Assembly (NCBI GenBank): GCA_039698075.1
Contig: JBDKTJ010000088.1
Location: 1 to 33,686 of the forward strand
Origin: JAJFVC01 sp039698075
GTDB lineage: Bacteria > Planctomycetota > Planctomycetia > Pirellulales > Thermoguttaceae
Length of the DNA: 33,686 nucleotides
Direction of reading: 5' to 3'
Shown: piece after piece, positions 23,763 through 31,968 of the stretch
How the letters are laid out: every line of letters begins with the position of its first letter
How positions within the stretch are numbered: the first letter of the stretch is position 1
The notes under the pieces: model-generated
Told to the model about the DNA's origin: nothing
Seen by the model: the letters and a program-made list of their open reading frames with translations, nothing else
Database searches by the model: none
Program-made: the position numbers and the translations under genes

Positions 23763-23911
23763 CAGACAGGGGGCCCGGAGACTGGGGGACAGGAAATGAA
23801 GAGCGACTTCTACTCGAACCTACCCCGAAACACAAGGTCGCTTCCGCGGCGGCCCAAGCCCCTGAGTCCCACGGGTCGCCAACCTCTCTAGCCCTGAATT
23901 CCCAATCTCGC

Positions 23912-23917
23912 TATACT
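23912..23917 (+). promoter_or_regulatory. -10-like box next to the CvpA start
   Basis: TATACT ends 8 nt before the ATG at 23926 and there is no Shine-Dalgarno. No good -35 box is seen, so the leaderless reading is weaker here than for the gene at 6682. Confidence 0.3.
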
Positions 23918-23925
23918 CCGCTCCC

Positions 23926-24651
23926 ATGAGCCAGACTCTTCAACCTTACGATTTCGTCATGCTAGCGGTGCTAGTAGTCTCCATCGTGTTCGGGGCCATC
24001 AAGGGCGTCGCTTGGCAACTGGCCGCCCTGGGCTCGGTGGTCATCAGCGCGGCGGTGGCGGTGCACAGCAGCGCGGTGTTGGCGCCGCACATTCACATCA
24101 GCGACCAAGAGCCTTGGAATCGGTTCGTGGCCATGTTGGCCTTGTTCGTCGCCACCGGCGGAGCGATTTGGCTTCTGTTTCGCCTGGTGTCCGGGCTGAT
24201 CGACCGACTGCGGCTCAAGGAATTCGACCGGCAACTCGGCGTGCTTTTTGGACTGGCCAAAGGCGCGGCCTATTGCGTGATCCTGACGTTCTTCGCCGTC
24301 ACGCTGTCCGAGTCGTCCCGTCAACTGGTGCTGGAGTCGAAGTCCGGGCCGCTGATCGCCCGCGGCATCCGCGACGCCACGCCAATCTTGCCGAACGATG
24401 TTCGCACCTGGCTCGGCAAATACATCGACGAGTTGGACACAAAACTGAACACGCCAATCGTGCCCGGCGCACCAAACACCGATCTCACCAACCTCGCCAA
24501 CATGGCCAACACCGTCGGCACGGGCTCGTCAAGCGGCGTCGCAACTCCATCGGCCGCAACCAAAGCGAGCCCGTCGACCGGAACAAAGACGAGCGCGCAG
24601 CCGTCCGAGCCGAAAAAGAAGCTGCGCGATTATCTGCCGAAGCTGAAGTGA
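23926..24651 (+). CDS. CvpA-family membrane protein
   Basis: 241 residues. Four hydrophobic helices (about residues 8-30, 33-55, 66-90 and 102-128) with the family pattern YDFVMLAVLVVSIVFGAIKG at the start. After that comes a cytoplasmic or periplasmic region, and residues 170-230 are rich in Asn, Thr, Ser and Ala, ending in KKKLRDYLPKLK. CvpA proteins are linked to colicin V production and envelope maintenance in enterobacteria; the molecular activity is not settled. The tail is a low-complexity addition to the core family. It is divergent from the YdjM-like gene. Confidence 0.85.
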   Translation: MSQTLQPYDFVMLAVLVVSIVFGAIKGVAWQLAALGSVVISAAVAVHSSAVLAPHIHISDQEPWNRFVAMLALFVATGGAIWLLFRLVSGLIDRLRLKEFDRQLGVLFGLAKGAAYCVILTFFAVTLSESSRQLVLESKSGPLIARGIRDATPILPNDVRTWLGKYIDELDTKLNTPIVPGAPNTDLTNLANMANTVGTGSSSGVATPSAATKASPSTGTKTSAQPSEPKKKLRDYLPKLK

Positions 24652-25380
24652 GCCGGGCCGGCGGACTGCCGACGCCTCAACGATCTTTCCCGCCCGGACC
24701 GTCACAAACGTTGCGACCGACACAAGCATCGTCCATCGCGGGCATCGAGCCATCTCGCGCCTCCCCGTTCGCAAAGCCCCCTGCCGGCAACGTAAAAATT
24801 GGACGCTCAGCCAAACGTTCCAAAGGCTGCAAGAACCACGTCGTCTGACGAGCAGGGCAGGCCGACCGGATTTCGACGCTCGCCGGATCGACAAGGCCGG
24901 CGTCAGCTCGTGCAGTTCTGAGCGGAAGATAAAAGCACCCGTGATGGGCTGTCACGATCCAATCGCGTGGCGAGTGCAGGCCAGGCCCGTTGTTTGCACA
25001 TCTGACGAATTCCCGCGAAATTTGAGGTGTCTGACCGAACATAAGAAACATTATCGGACGTTCTTGGAGGGTCAAAATCACCTACGCTCCGCCCTTGAAT
25101 GCCCTGGTTTCTGTCGCCTGAGATGCCTCGCCCCACCGCCTCCGCGTTGCGTCACGCACGATTTCAATCGTGTTGGCCGCCACACGCCACGAATCGACGG
25201 CGACGGCCGGGGCCACGATGTTTCGTTTCTCGGCGGACGAACATTTTGATTCGGCGGACGCAAACCATTCCGCTCGCCACGGGACGGAGTTCATTCGGAG
25301 TCCGCCAAACGGTTGCGGTTCGGTAGGGGCCCTGACAGGCGAGCGATCGGAGAAAATCCGTCGTGAAGGACGGGACGGAT
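24652..25380. other. 729-bp region without a supported gene
   Basis: Open frames exist on both strands (for example minus 24677-25081, 134 codons) but none resembles a family I know, none has a convincing ribosome-binding site, and base composition is patchy. CGGCGGACG occurs twice 21 bp apart (25231 and 25252). A weak pentanucleotide-repeat remnant is at 24851-24862. The last 28 bases belong to the accA terminator hairpin. The region may be a decayed gene or a long untranslated spacer. Confidence 0.5.
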
Positions 25381-25381
25381 T
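25353..25381 (-). terminator. Candidate intrinsic terminator of accA
   Basis: On the minus strand AATCCGTC (25381-25374) pairs perfectly with GACGGATT (25362-25355) across an 11-nt loop, followed by TTTTC. The stem begins at the last base of the accA stop codon. Confidence 0.6.
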
Positions 25382-26445
25382 CAGCTCGACGGGGTGTCCG
25401 CCAGCGATTCGGCGTTGGACGGAGATTCGGCGGAACCGGAACCATCGGTCGCCGGATCCCAAAGCGGCTGGCCGACCAGGTGGCCGCCCTCGAAGAAGAC
25501 GCCGAACTTGCGGAACCGCTCGTAGCGTTGTTCGAGCAATTCGTCGAGCGGTCGGTCTCGCAACTCGCGGAGCGCGCCGCGCAGATAGCGTTTCAACAGG
25601 CTTGCGGCCAGATGGTGGTCGCGATGTGCGCCGCCGACCGGCTCGGCCACCACGGCGTCGACCACGCCGAGTCGTTTGAGGTCTTTCGAGGTCATTTTCA
25701 AGGCCTCGGCCGCACGCTCCTTGAACGTGTGGCTTTTCCAAAGAATGCCCGCACAGCCTTCGGGGCTGATGACGGAATAATAAGCGTGCTCGAGCATGGC
25801 CACGCGATCGCCGACGCCGATGCCCAGCGCGCCGCCCGATCCGCCTTCGCCGATCACGACGCAAACGACCGGCGTAGGCAGCCGCGACATTTCAAACATC
25901 GAACTGGCGATCACCTGGGCCTGTCCGCGTTCCTCGGCGCCGATGCCCGGATAGGCGCCGCCGGTGTCAATCAAGCAAATGACCGGCATGTGGAACTTCG
26001 CGGCCAGTTTCATTTTGGCCATGGCCTTGCGATAGCCTTCCGGATGGGCGTAGCCGTAATTGCAGAGGCTCCGTTCCTTCAGGTTTTTGCCTTTCTGATG
26101 GCCGACGACCAGCACCTTGTAGGCGTCCAGTTTGGCCCAACCGGTCCGAATCGCCCGATCGTCGCCGAAGAACTTGTCGCCGTGCAGTTCGACAAAATCC
26201 TCGAACACGAGCTCCAGATAGTCGGTCGTCATGGGCCGATCGGGATGTCGGGCCACCTCGACCGTTTCCCACGGCTTCAAGTTGGCGTAAATCCGCTTGG
26301 TCAACTCGACCAGGTCGCGACGCAGCCGGCGGACCTCGTTGCGGACCTCCAGCGTCGGCTCGGTCTTCGTGTCGAGCTTCTGGAGCCGGGCCTCCAACTC
26401 GTAGATCGGACGTTCAAACGACAGTCGGTGTTCGGTGGTGGCCAT
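25381..26445 (-). CDS. accA: Acetyl-CoA carboxylase carboxyltransferase, alpha subunit
   Basis: 354 residues from the ATG at 26445; the frame continues to 26574 but that part crosses a palindromic repeat. The N-terminal helix pair (FERPIYELEARLQKL, RLRRDLVELTKRIY) is typical of AccA. The carboxyltransferase core follows: ELHGDKFFGDDRAI, VVGHQKGKN, LIDTGGAYPG, ERGQAQVIA, IGEGGSGGALGIG and YSVISPEGCAGILW. With AccD it moves CO2 from carboxybiotin to acetyl-CoA, making malonyl-CoA for fatty-acid synthesis in the cytoplasm. accD, accB and accC are not in the window. The last 30 residues are Ser/Ala-rich. It is downstream of the kinase on the same strand, with a 163-bp gap. Confidence 0.96.
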   Translation of the reverse strand: MATTEHRLSFERPIYELEARLQKLDTKTEPTLEVRNEVRRLRRDLVELTKRIYANLKPWETVEVARHPDRPMTTDYLELVFEDFVELHGDKFFGDDRAIRTGWAKLDAYKVLVVGHQKGKNLKERSLCNYGYAHPEGYRKAMAKMKLAAKFHMPVICLIDTGGAYPGIGAEERGQAQVIASSMFEMSRLPTPVVCVVIGEGGSGGALGIGVGDRVAMLEHAYYSVISPEGCAGILWKSHTFKERAAEALKMTSKDLKRLGVVDAVVAEPVGGAHRDHHLAASLLKRYLRGALRELRDRPLDELLEQRYERFRKFGVFFEGGHLVGQPLWDPATDGSGSAESPSNAESLADTPSS

Positions 26446-26540
26446 TAGGTATGGGATTCCATCGGGGGACAAACCGCCTGGGGCGAACTGCCAGTCTGCC
26501 ACGGACATGCGGCAAAGCAGGCGAGCCATCCCCAATCCTC

Positions 26541-26561
26541 GGACAGGTCGAAAACCTGTCC
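26541..26561. repeat. GGACAGGT-cgaaa-ACCTGTCC palindrome
   Basis: A perfect 8-bp inverted repeat with a 5-nt centre, lying between the kinase gene and accA. Same family as the palindromes at 15851 and 16884. Confidence 0.7.
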
Positions 26562-26608
26562 CACGGTCCCGCATCGAATATCTTGTCGGTTCGGAAGCTG
26601 ACGATTAT

Positions 26609-27532
26609 TCAGGATTTGACGACCGGCGTCACACGGAAAACACGTATCATACGAAATTCCCGAAGAAAATCATCCACCGATTTGGGGCGTTTGGACCGGT
26701 CCTTGGCCATACAACGCCTCACCAACTGGGCCATTTCCGAGGTGACGTTCGGATTTTGCGCCTCTAGCGAGGGGGGTGATGTTCTCAGGTGCTTCGTCAA
26801 CAGATTGATCATGCTCGTGCCCGTAAAGGGGGGCTTCCCGGCCAACAGCTCAAAAATTGAGCACGCAAAGCTGTACAGGTCGGCCCGTTGGTCCAACGCC
26901 AGCCCGCGAATCTGCTCCGGCGACATGTAGCTCTTCGTCCCTTGTTGGATTTTGGTCCGCAGCGTGAGCCATCGGGCCAAGCCGTGCCGGATTCGTTTGG
27001 CCAACGCGAAGTCGATCAATTTCACCTCGCCGTCGTCGCCGACCAGAAAATTGTCGGGCTTCACGTCGCGGTGCACCCACCCCATCTGATGGAGATAGCA
27101 AAGCCCTTCGGCGGCCTGTTCGATGATTTTGGGGATCAGCGGCTGCATTTTTTCGAGGCCTTGCTGGATCCGCTGCTTCATGTTCGGCGACGAGAACCAC
27201 TCCATGGCCAGATAGGGCTGTCCGCGATCCCAACTGTAGGAGTAGATTTCAATGATTCGCGGATGGTGGATTTTCGCGCCGACGACGTATTCCTGACGCA
27301 AAAACCCCAGTTGCTCGCGTCGCGTGTCCGACTCCAACAAGGTCTTCACGCCCACGATCCGGCGGTTGGCGTCATCGTAGGCCTGCCAAATCTGCGTGGC
27401 ATGGCCCGTATGAACCACGTTCAAAAGCCGATACGGACCGAGATAGCCGGGAACACCGCGAACCACAATAGACAGTGCCTCTCGCGAAGGTGCCAATCTC
27501 TCTAGTGTACCTAGTGATTCGTCGGCAGGCAA
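26609..27532 (-). CDS. Hanks-type Ser/Thr protein kinase with altered loops
   Basis: 307 residues. The kinase domain runs from about residue 33 to 300 with no membrane helix or sensor domain. Present: VGVKTL (Lys63), the alphaC Glu (81), HRDVKPDN (154-161), SPEQIRG and the C-lobe DLYSFACSIFELLAGKPPF. Altered: the glycine-rich loop is HTGHATQIW with only one conserved Gly, and the metal-binding DFG is DFA (174-176). The catalytic Asp156 and metal Asp174 remain, so activity is possible but may be weak. The TTG start at 27532 lies directly after GGAAGG, too close; a TTG about 30 nt later is possible. It sits 64 bp after the lipoprotein esterase and may share its transcript. Confidence 0.88.
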   Translation of the reverse strand: MPADESLGTLERLAPSREALSIVVRGVPGYLGPYRLLNVVHTGHATQIWQAYDDANRRIVGVKTLLESDTRREQLGFLRQEYVVGAKIHHPRIIEIYSYSWDRGQPYLAMEWFSSPNMKQRIQQGLEKMQPLIPKIIEQAAEGLCYLHQMGWVHRDVKPDNFLVGDDGEVKLIDFALAKRIRHGLARWLTLRTKIQQGTKSYMSPEQIRGLALDQRADLYSFACSIFELLAGKPPFTGTSMINLLTKHLRTSPPSLEAQNPNVTSEMAQLVRRCMAKDRSKRPKSVDDFLREFRMIRVFRVTPVVKS

Positions 27533-27596
27533 CCTTCCAGCAGCGACACCACCCCCCCGACCGAGCCGCTTTCAACTCGCAGATGAGATCCGGGGA

Positions 27597-29858
27597 TTAT
27601 TTTTTGTCGTTCGCCCCAACAATTGCGTTGATGCGTTTCAACGATTTTTGGGCTAGCTCGGCGAACTCTCGCTTCGACCCCGCCCGCACGTTGGCAATCG
27701 CGTGCAACAGTTCGACGACCGGCTCCGCTTTGGCGTTGAGCGTGTATCGGAGGCGGCCGTGCAGCCGACCGCCCGAGGTGTCGAACCACGGGCTGGAAAG
27801 CGGGATGTCGTCCAACTGAATGAACGAATCGCAAAACTCCCGCATCGCCGGCAGATCGTTTTGGGCAAATGCCCTCGCCAGCCGGTTGCGGAGCTGCTCG
27901 CCGGTCTCGTTCACGATGTAGTCGGGCACATGGGTCGACTCCTGATCCCAACCGTTCGGGAACAGTCCGTACTGGGTCGTCGACGACATGGCCCACTCCT
28001 TGCCGCACTCGTCCATCGACGCCTGTCGTTGACCGGCGGGAATCGGCCGCAACGGTTTTTCGTCGGCGGTTTTGGGCGACACGGGCGACGGCGCATAAGC
28101 CGCCCCCCTGCCCTGCTCCGCCCGGTCCAACTCTCGATCCACATAGTCGAGCAAAAGCGTCCGACCGGGATACTGGGGACTTTTCTGGATTTTGTCGCTG
28201 ACTGGTTCATTTCCACTGGGGTAAAGAACAGGAGGCGACATTAGACGCCGGCTGATTTCTTCACGATCCACCCTCAACAGACCCTCGACCACCGCTCGGC
28301 GATTTTTAATCTTGTCGGCCACGGCCAACGATTTTTCGATCTCGCCCGCCGCAAGGTATCGAGCCATCAAGTCCAAACGGATCGGATCGACAAATGAAGC
28401 GACCGGTCGGCTTTCCAACGACCTGACCGCCGGCGGCGGGACCGACGGATCGAACAGTTTTCTTACCGCTTCCCGTTTCCGCATCCGAGCGACTCGTTCG
28501 CGATCTTTTTGCTCCGCGTCCGCCGTCTCTTGGGTTTTCGGCGACCCGGGCGTCGGTTGAATCAACAGCGGCTTCACGGGCTCGACGGCCGGCGTGGTCC
28601 TCGCCACGGCCTTGGTCGGCCTCTTCACCGGAGCGTCCGCGGCCACCTCGGCGAAGACGCCGATCTGCTCCGGACTGGTCGGCGGCTGCTCGGCCGCATA
28701 AAACCGCTCGTTGTCCTTGGCCCGCGAAACGAGCCATCCAAACACGTCGCCCTGCAACATCGCCGGCGTCCAGGCCCGGTGCCCGCATACGCCGAACTCC
28801 GTCTTCCGCACGTGGCAGCCGGACTGTCGCACGCGATCGAACTCTCGCCGGGCGAAGTCGATCCCGCGATCGTCGGAGCTGTAGATGGCCCAGATGGGAA
28901 TCTTCTTCAACAGCGGTTTTTCACGCAGCGATTTTTCATGGATCGCGTTCCAGCTTACGATCGGCGCGGCCGCGGCGAACAGGTCGGGCCGCCGCTCCAA
29001 CATTCGCCACGTGCCGTCGCCGCCGGTGCTCAGGCCCGCCACCGTCACGCGGTTCGGATCGACCGGAAACTGTTTTTCGACCGCCTCGGTCATCACGATC
29101 GAAAACGAGATCGGCGCGTCGCCGAGGGCGACCGGATCGGCGCTTTCGTGGCACTCAACCGTGCCGTCCGCACGAAGCGTCGTCCAACAAATCTCGGGCG
29201 CCTCCCACGCTACGTGCGAATGGGGACACTGCGGAACCAACAGGAAAAAGTCGCGTTTTTTCGGACCGACCAGGTAGGGCAAGATGTGATGCAAGTGCGA
29301 AAGCTGGTCGATGTTGTCCGAGCCGCACTCCCCTGCCCCGTGCAACCAAACGACCATCGGATATTTTTTGCCGGGCTCCAACACCTCCGGCACGTGCAAT
29401 CGAAATCGGATCGGCTCGTTGCGATAGTGGCCTCCGGTGTAGTGCAACACCATGCTGCGAAACAGCGGGACCATGGCTGGATGGGTCTGCACGCCGGCCT
29501 TGTTCGACTTCGGCGGCAGTTTGGCGATGGCTTCGAGCTGTTCGAGCGAGAGTTTTTGCGGCTCGTCGCACGGTGGATACGCCGATTGGTCGGCGATCTT
29601 CCGGTAGTCCGCCGGTCCTTCGGGTTCGGCCATCAGCGGTCCTTCGGCTCGCCCCGGTGAAGTCGTCGCCGCCTTGGCTGCCGCCGGTTTCGTGAACCGA
29701 CCGGACAACTGCTCGGCCAGCGAGGCCGCCGCCCGGACCGCGCTGCTCCGTTCATCGGCCGCCGCCACTTTCGTGCTGCAACCGCTGAGAACGAGCAACC
29801 CGACGCTCCCCCAAGCCGCCAACATCCCGACTCTTCGACGATCGACTGAAGCGAACAT
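27597..29858 (-). CDS. Lipoprotein alpha/beta-hydrolase with large unknown C-terminal region
   Basis: 753 residues from the ATG at 29858, with GGGGAG upstream. Residues 1-27 are a lipoprotein signal ending in the lipobox LSGC (Cys27). Residues 28-125 are an Ala-rich linker. A PHB-depolymerase/esterase-type hydrolase spans about 135-380: WLHGAGECGSD (oxyanion region), GLSTGG with nucleophile Ser277, SSDDRG (Asp329/330) and CGHRAW (His360). The remaining 370 residues carry a charged coil-like stretch (QKDRERVARMRKREAVRKLF) and a block NGWDQESTHVPDYIVNETGEQL that I do not recognise. It probably hydrolyses an ester on the outer face of a membrane. Substrate unknown. The kinase gene follows 64 bp downstream. 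Confidence 0.85.
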   Translation of the reverse strand: MFASVDRRRVGMLAAWGSVGLLVLSGCSTKVAAADERSSAVRAAASLAEQLSGRFTKPAAAKAATTSPGRAEGPLMAEPEGPADYRKIADQSAYPPCDEPQKLSLEQLEAIAKLPPKSNKAGVQTHPAMVPLFRSMVLHYTGGHYRNEPIRFRLHVPEVLEPGKKYPMVVWLHGAGECGSDNIDQLSHLHHILPYLVGPKKRDFFLLVPQCPHSHVAWEAPEICWTTLRADGTVECHESADPVALGDAPISFSIVMTEAVEKQFPVDPNRVTVAGLSTGGDGTWRMLERRPDLFAAAAPIVSWNAIHEKSLREKPLLKKIPIWAIYSSDDRGIDFARREFDRVRQSGCHVRKTEFGVCGHRAWTPAMLQGDVFGWLVSRAKDNERFYAAEQPPTSPEQIGVFAEVAADAPVKRPTKAVARTTPAVEPVKPLLIQPTPGSPKTQETADAEQKDRERVARMRKREAVRKLFDPSVPPPAVRSLESRPVASFVDPIRLDLMARYLAAGEIEKSLAVADKIKNRRAVVEGLLRVDREEISRRLMSPPVLYPSGNEPVSDKIQKSPQYPGRTLLLDYVDRELDRAEQGRGAAYAPSPVSPKTADEKPLRPIPAGQRQASMDECGKEWAMSSTTQYGLFPNGWDQESTHVPDYIVNETGEQLRNRLARAFAQNDLPAMREFCDSFIQLDDIPLSSPWFDTSGGRLHGRLRYTLNAKAEPVVELLHAIANVRAGSKREFAELAQKSLKRINAIVGANDKK
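28103..28116 (+). repeat. C-run/pentanucleotide element, copy 6 (inside lipoprotein esterase)
   Basis: Plus strand CCCCCCTGCCCTGC, opposite in orientation to copies 1-5. It lies in frame in the C-terminal region of the esterase, encoding Glu-Gln-Gly-Arg-Gly-Ala-Ala. Confidence 0.5.
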
Positions 29859-30017
29859 GGCAACGTCTCCCCTTGGTTCAGAACTCAGGAACCCAACGAC
29901 AGCGACCCGCCGAACCGTCCACGGTCGGAAAATCTCAAATCGCCGAACCACCGGACGACCGGCCCCAGGAAAACCATTCACGACGAAAGCGTGGGAAGAA
30001 CAAAGAGCACGGCCGGT

Positions 30018-30045
30018 ATTCTACCACCTGCGTCGAAGACGGCAA
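30018..30045 (-). promoter_or_regulatory. Candidate promoter of the lipoprotein esterase
   Basis: Minus strand TTGCCG (30045-30040), 16 bp, TAGAAT (30023-30018), giving a leader of about 150 nt before the ATG at 29858. Confidence 0.4.
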
Positions 30046-30080
30046 TCCCACCCGATCCAGCCGACGGCATCGTTTTTTTG

Positions 30081-30109
30081 TTGGCAGCCACGGCGGAAAA
30101 TGGTACGAT
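30081..30109 (+). promoter_or_regulatory. Candidate promoter of the plus-strand glycosyltransferase
   Basis: TTGGCA (30081-30086), 17 bp, TACGAT (30104-30109), with a predicted start near 30116. This supports a translation start after that point, such as the GTG at 30165. Confidence 0.5.
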
Positions 30110-30164
30110 TCCGATCGAGCCGCAACGACTGCCCTTCAAAAAACACTGCCCGATCACCGCCATC

Positions 30165-31853
30165 GTGAAAAAGACCCGACGGACCGCCAAACCCAAACCC
30201 CCACACGGCTCCGCACGATCGTGGGACGGAGTCCTCCTCGCGGAACTGCCGCCCGAGGCCGTGCGAGCGATCGAATGGGCGGTTTTCGCCGTCGCCTGCG
30301 TTGCGGCGGTCTGGCTGAACGTGTCGCTGTTGGTGCATTCCGGGGCGTTTTGGCGCGACGAATGCTCGACGATCCTCGTGGCCCAATCGCCCGGCTGGAG
30401 CGACCTGTGGCGCGCGTTGCCGAACGATTCGTTTCCGGTCTTGTTCGCCGGTTTGCTTCGGTTGTGGATACTGTCGGGTCTCGGGGCCACCGACGTCGGC
30501 ATTCGTGTGTTGGGTTTTTTGATCGGGCTGGGCATTCCCGCGGCGGCGTTTTTTTGCTGCCGAACGTTTTCGCGCCGCCCTCCCCTGCTCGCCGTCTCGC
30601 TGCTGGCGGTCTGCCCGACGACGTTTTATTTTGGAAGCTCGATGCGCGCGTATGGCTTGGCCGCGATCGTCGCCCTGTTGTGCCTCGCCGCGTTTTGGCG
30701 ATTGGTTGAACATCCGACCCGACGCAACGCGGTGATCGCAACCGTGCTGGCGGTGCTGAACGTTCAGGCGTGCTACCAGAATTCATACCTGTTGTTCGGC
30801 ATCGGAGTGGCCGGCGCGGTCGCCTGTCTGTTTCGACGCCGTTGGAAGCTCGCCGTTCTGATCTTGGCGATTGGCGGCCTCGCCGCTTGCTCGCTTGTGC
30901 CCTATGGGTCGATCATCGCACAATACCGAACGGCCAACGAATTGGCGTTCAGCGATTTTCATCTCGAAACCGTCGGCGGCAAGTTCGCCGATGCGTTGGC
31001 CGGCGGTCCCAACGCGTTGCTGGCCGTCTGGACGTTGCTGCTCGGGACGGCGGCCCTTTCCGCGTGTCTGCACGTGGTGCGGGACGGCGTCCGTGGCGTC
31101 GCCTCGCCGGCGTTTTATGTGTTGGTCGCCGCGGTGGTTTCCGGACTGACCGGTTTTGCGTTCATGACGATCAACGCGATGTCGCCGTTCGAGTGGCATT
31201 ACGCGCCGCTGATTGCCCTGCTGGCCGTCGACGTCGACGTCGGCTTGGAGCCGCTGAACGCCAACGCTTGGGTGCAGCAAAGCCGCATCGCCGCGGCCGG
31301 CATGGTGCTCGTGCTGGGCTTCCTGCCCGCCTCGGCCATGTCGCACTTGCGGCGCACCAACGTCGACTTGGCTTGCCAGGCGATTGCGTCCCGGGCCGAA
31401 TCGTCCGATCTGGTGTTGGCGATTCCGCCGTACATCGCGCCTTCGGTTTGCCATTATGATCATGGGTCCGCCCCGTGGACGACCATTCCTATGGCAGGCC
31501 GCGGTCAGTGCACGTCGTCTCCCGCGATCAGGCAACGGATGGCCACGCCCGATGCGATCAGGCCGACGTTGCAAACGATCCAAGATTATTTGCAGGCGGG
31601 CCGGCGCGTCTGGATCGTCCGCAATCATCCTCAAGAGACGTTGACCTCGGCGCCGCCCTCGCCCCCGCCGATCACCGCGCGGTCGTCCGGCTGGAATCAA
31701 GACCGTTGCATCGACGCCTGGATCAAGCAGATCGACTACGTCCTGCAAACGCACGCCGTCAACGTCTCGGGCAACCTGTTGCCGACCGGAGAGCCCGTCC
31801 ACCCGCTGGAAAACGTGACAGTCTACCGCATCGAGGGTTGGCGAGCCCGCTAG
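30165..31853 (+). CDS. PMT/ArnT-like membrane glycosyltransferase
   Basis: 562 residues from the GTG at 30165, chosen because the promoter candidate lies just before it. A basic N-terminus precedes about ten hydrophobic helices. Early in the first extracytoplasmic loop is FWRDECSTILVAQ, the Asp-Glu motif that in the GT39/GT83-like superfamily marks the lipid-linked-sugar active site. Helices continue to about residue 385, followed by a soluble C-terminal domain of about 180 residues. Such enzymes move sugars from polyprenyl-phosphate carriers to lipids or proteins outside the cytoplasm; donor and acceptor are unknown. It converges with a second enzyme of the same type, 115 bp away. Confidence 0.75.
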   Translation: MKKTRRTAKPKPPHGSARSWDGVLLAELPPEAVRAIEWAVFAVACVAAVWLNVSLLVHSGAFWRDECSTILVAQSPGWSDLWRALPNDSFPVLFAGLLRLWILSGLGATDVGIRVLGFLIGLGIPAAAFFCCRTFSRRPPLLAVSLLAVCPTTFYFGSSMRAYGLAAIVALLCLAAFWRLVEHPTRRNAVIATVLAVLNVQACYQNSYLLFGIGVAGAVACLFRRRWKLAVLILAIGGLAACSLVPYGSIIAQYRTANELAFSDFHLETVGGKFADALAGGPNALLAVWTLLLGTAALSACLHVVRDGVRGVASPAFYVLVAAVVSGLTGFAFMTINAMSPFEWHYAPLIALLAVDVDVGLEPLNANAWVQQSRIAAAGMVLVLGFLPASAMSHLRRTNVDLACQAIASRAESSDLVLAIPPYIAPSVCHYDHGSAPWTTIPMAGRGQCTSSPAIRQRMATPDAIRPTLQTIQDYLQAGRRVWIVRNHPQETLTSAPPSPPPITARSSGWNQDRCIDAWIKQIDYVLQTHAVNVSGNLLPTGEPVHPLENVTVYRIEGWRAR

Positions 31854-31870
31854 TGCGTGTCGCACGAACA

Positions 31871-31925
31871 TGTAGCGTTGCCGGCGTCGTGATTCCACAG
31901 TTCCGAAAGCGATCGGCACGCTACA
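31871..31925. terminator. Inverted repeat between convergent glycosyltransferase genes
   Basis: TGTAGCGTTGCCG (31871-31883) and CGGCACGCTACA (31914-31925) are reverse complements apart from one extra base, with a 30-nt spacer. No T-run follows. Its position between two 3' ends suggests a bidirectional terminator or 3' stabiliser, but it may just be a REP-type repeat. Confidence 0.4.
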
Positions 31926-31968
31926 GGTTTGTGAGATGCGCTCCAAATAAAACCGCAGAAAATCGAAT

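Larger units (their letters stand above)
29859..30164. other. 306-bp divergent promoter region
   Basis: No gene. It contains a minus-strand and a plus-strand promoter candidate, listed separately. An in-frame extension of the plus-strand glycosyltransferase through this region (GTG at 29991) reads as non-conserved sequence and would span both promoters. Confidence 0.6.

Noticed and set aside
24677..25081. Possible 134-residue minus-strand gene
   Set aside because: No ribosome-binding site, no recognisable domain, composition like spacer. Left as unexplained sequence.
25363..26448. Long plus-strand open frame opposite accA
   Set aside because: Antisense shadow; the minus strand encodes a complete AccA with all motifs.
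29331..29340. Another copy of the C-run repeat in the esterase gene
   Set aside because: It only encodes part of the conserved HGAGE motif and lacks the repeated TGCCC unit.
29991..30164. N-terminal extension of the plus-strand glycosyltransferase
   Set aside because: It would cross two promoter candidates and reads as unrelated sequence.
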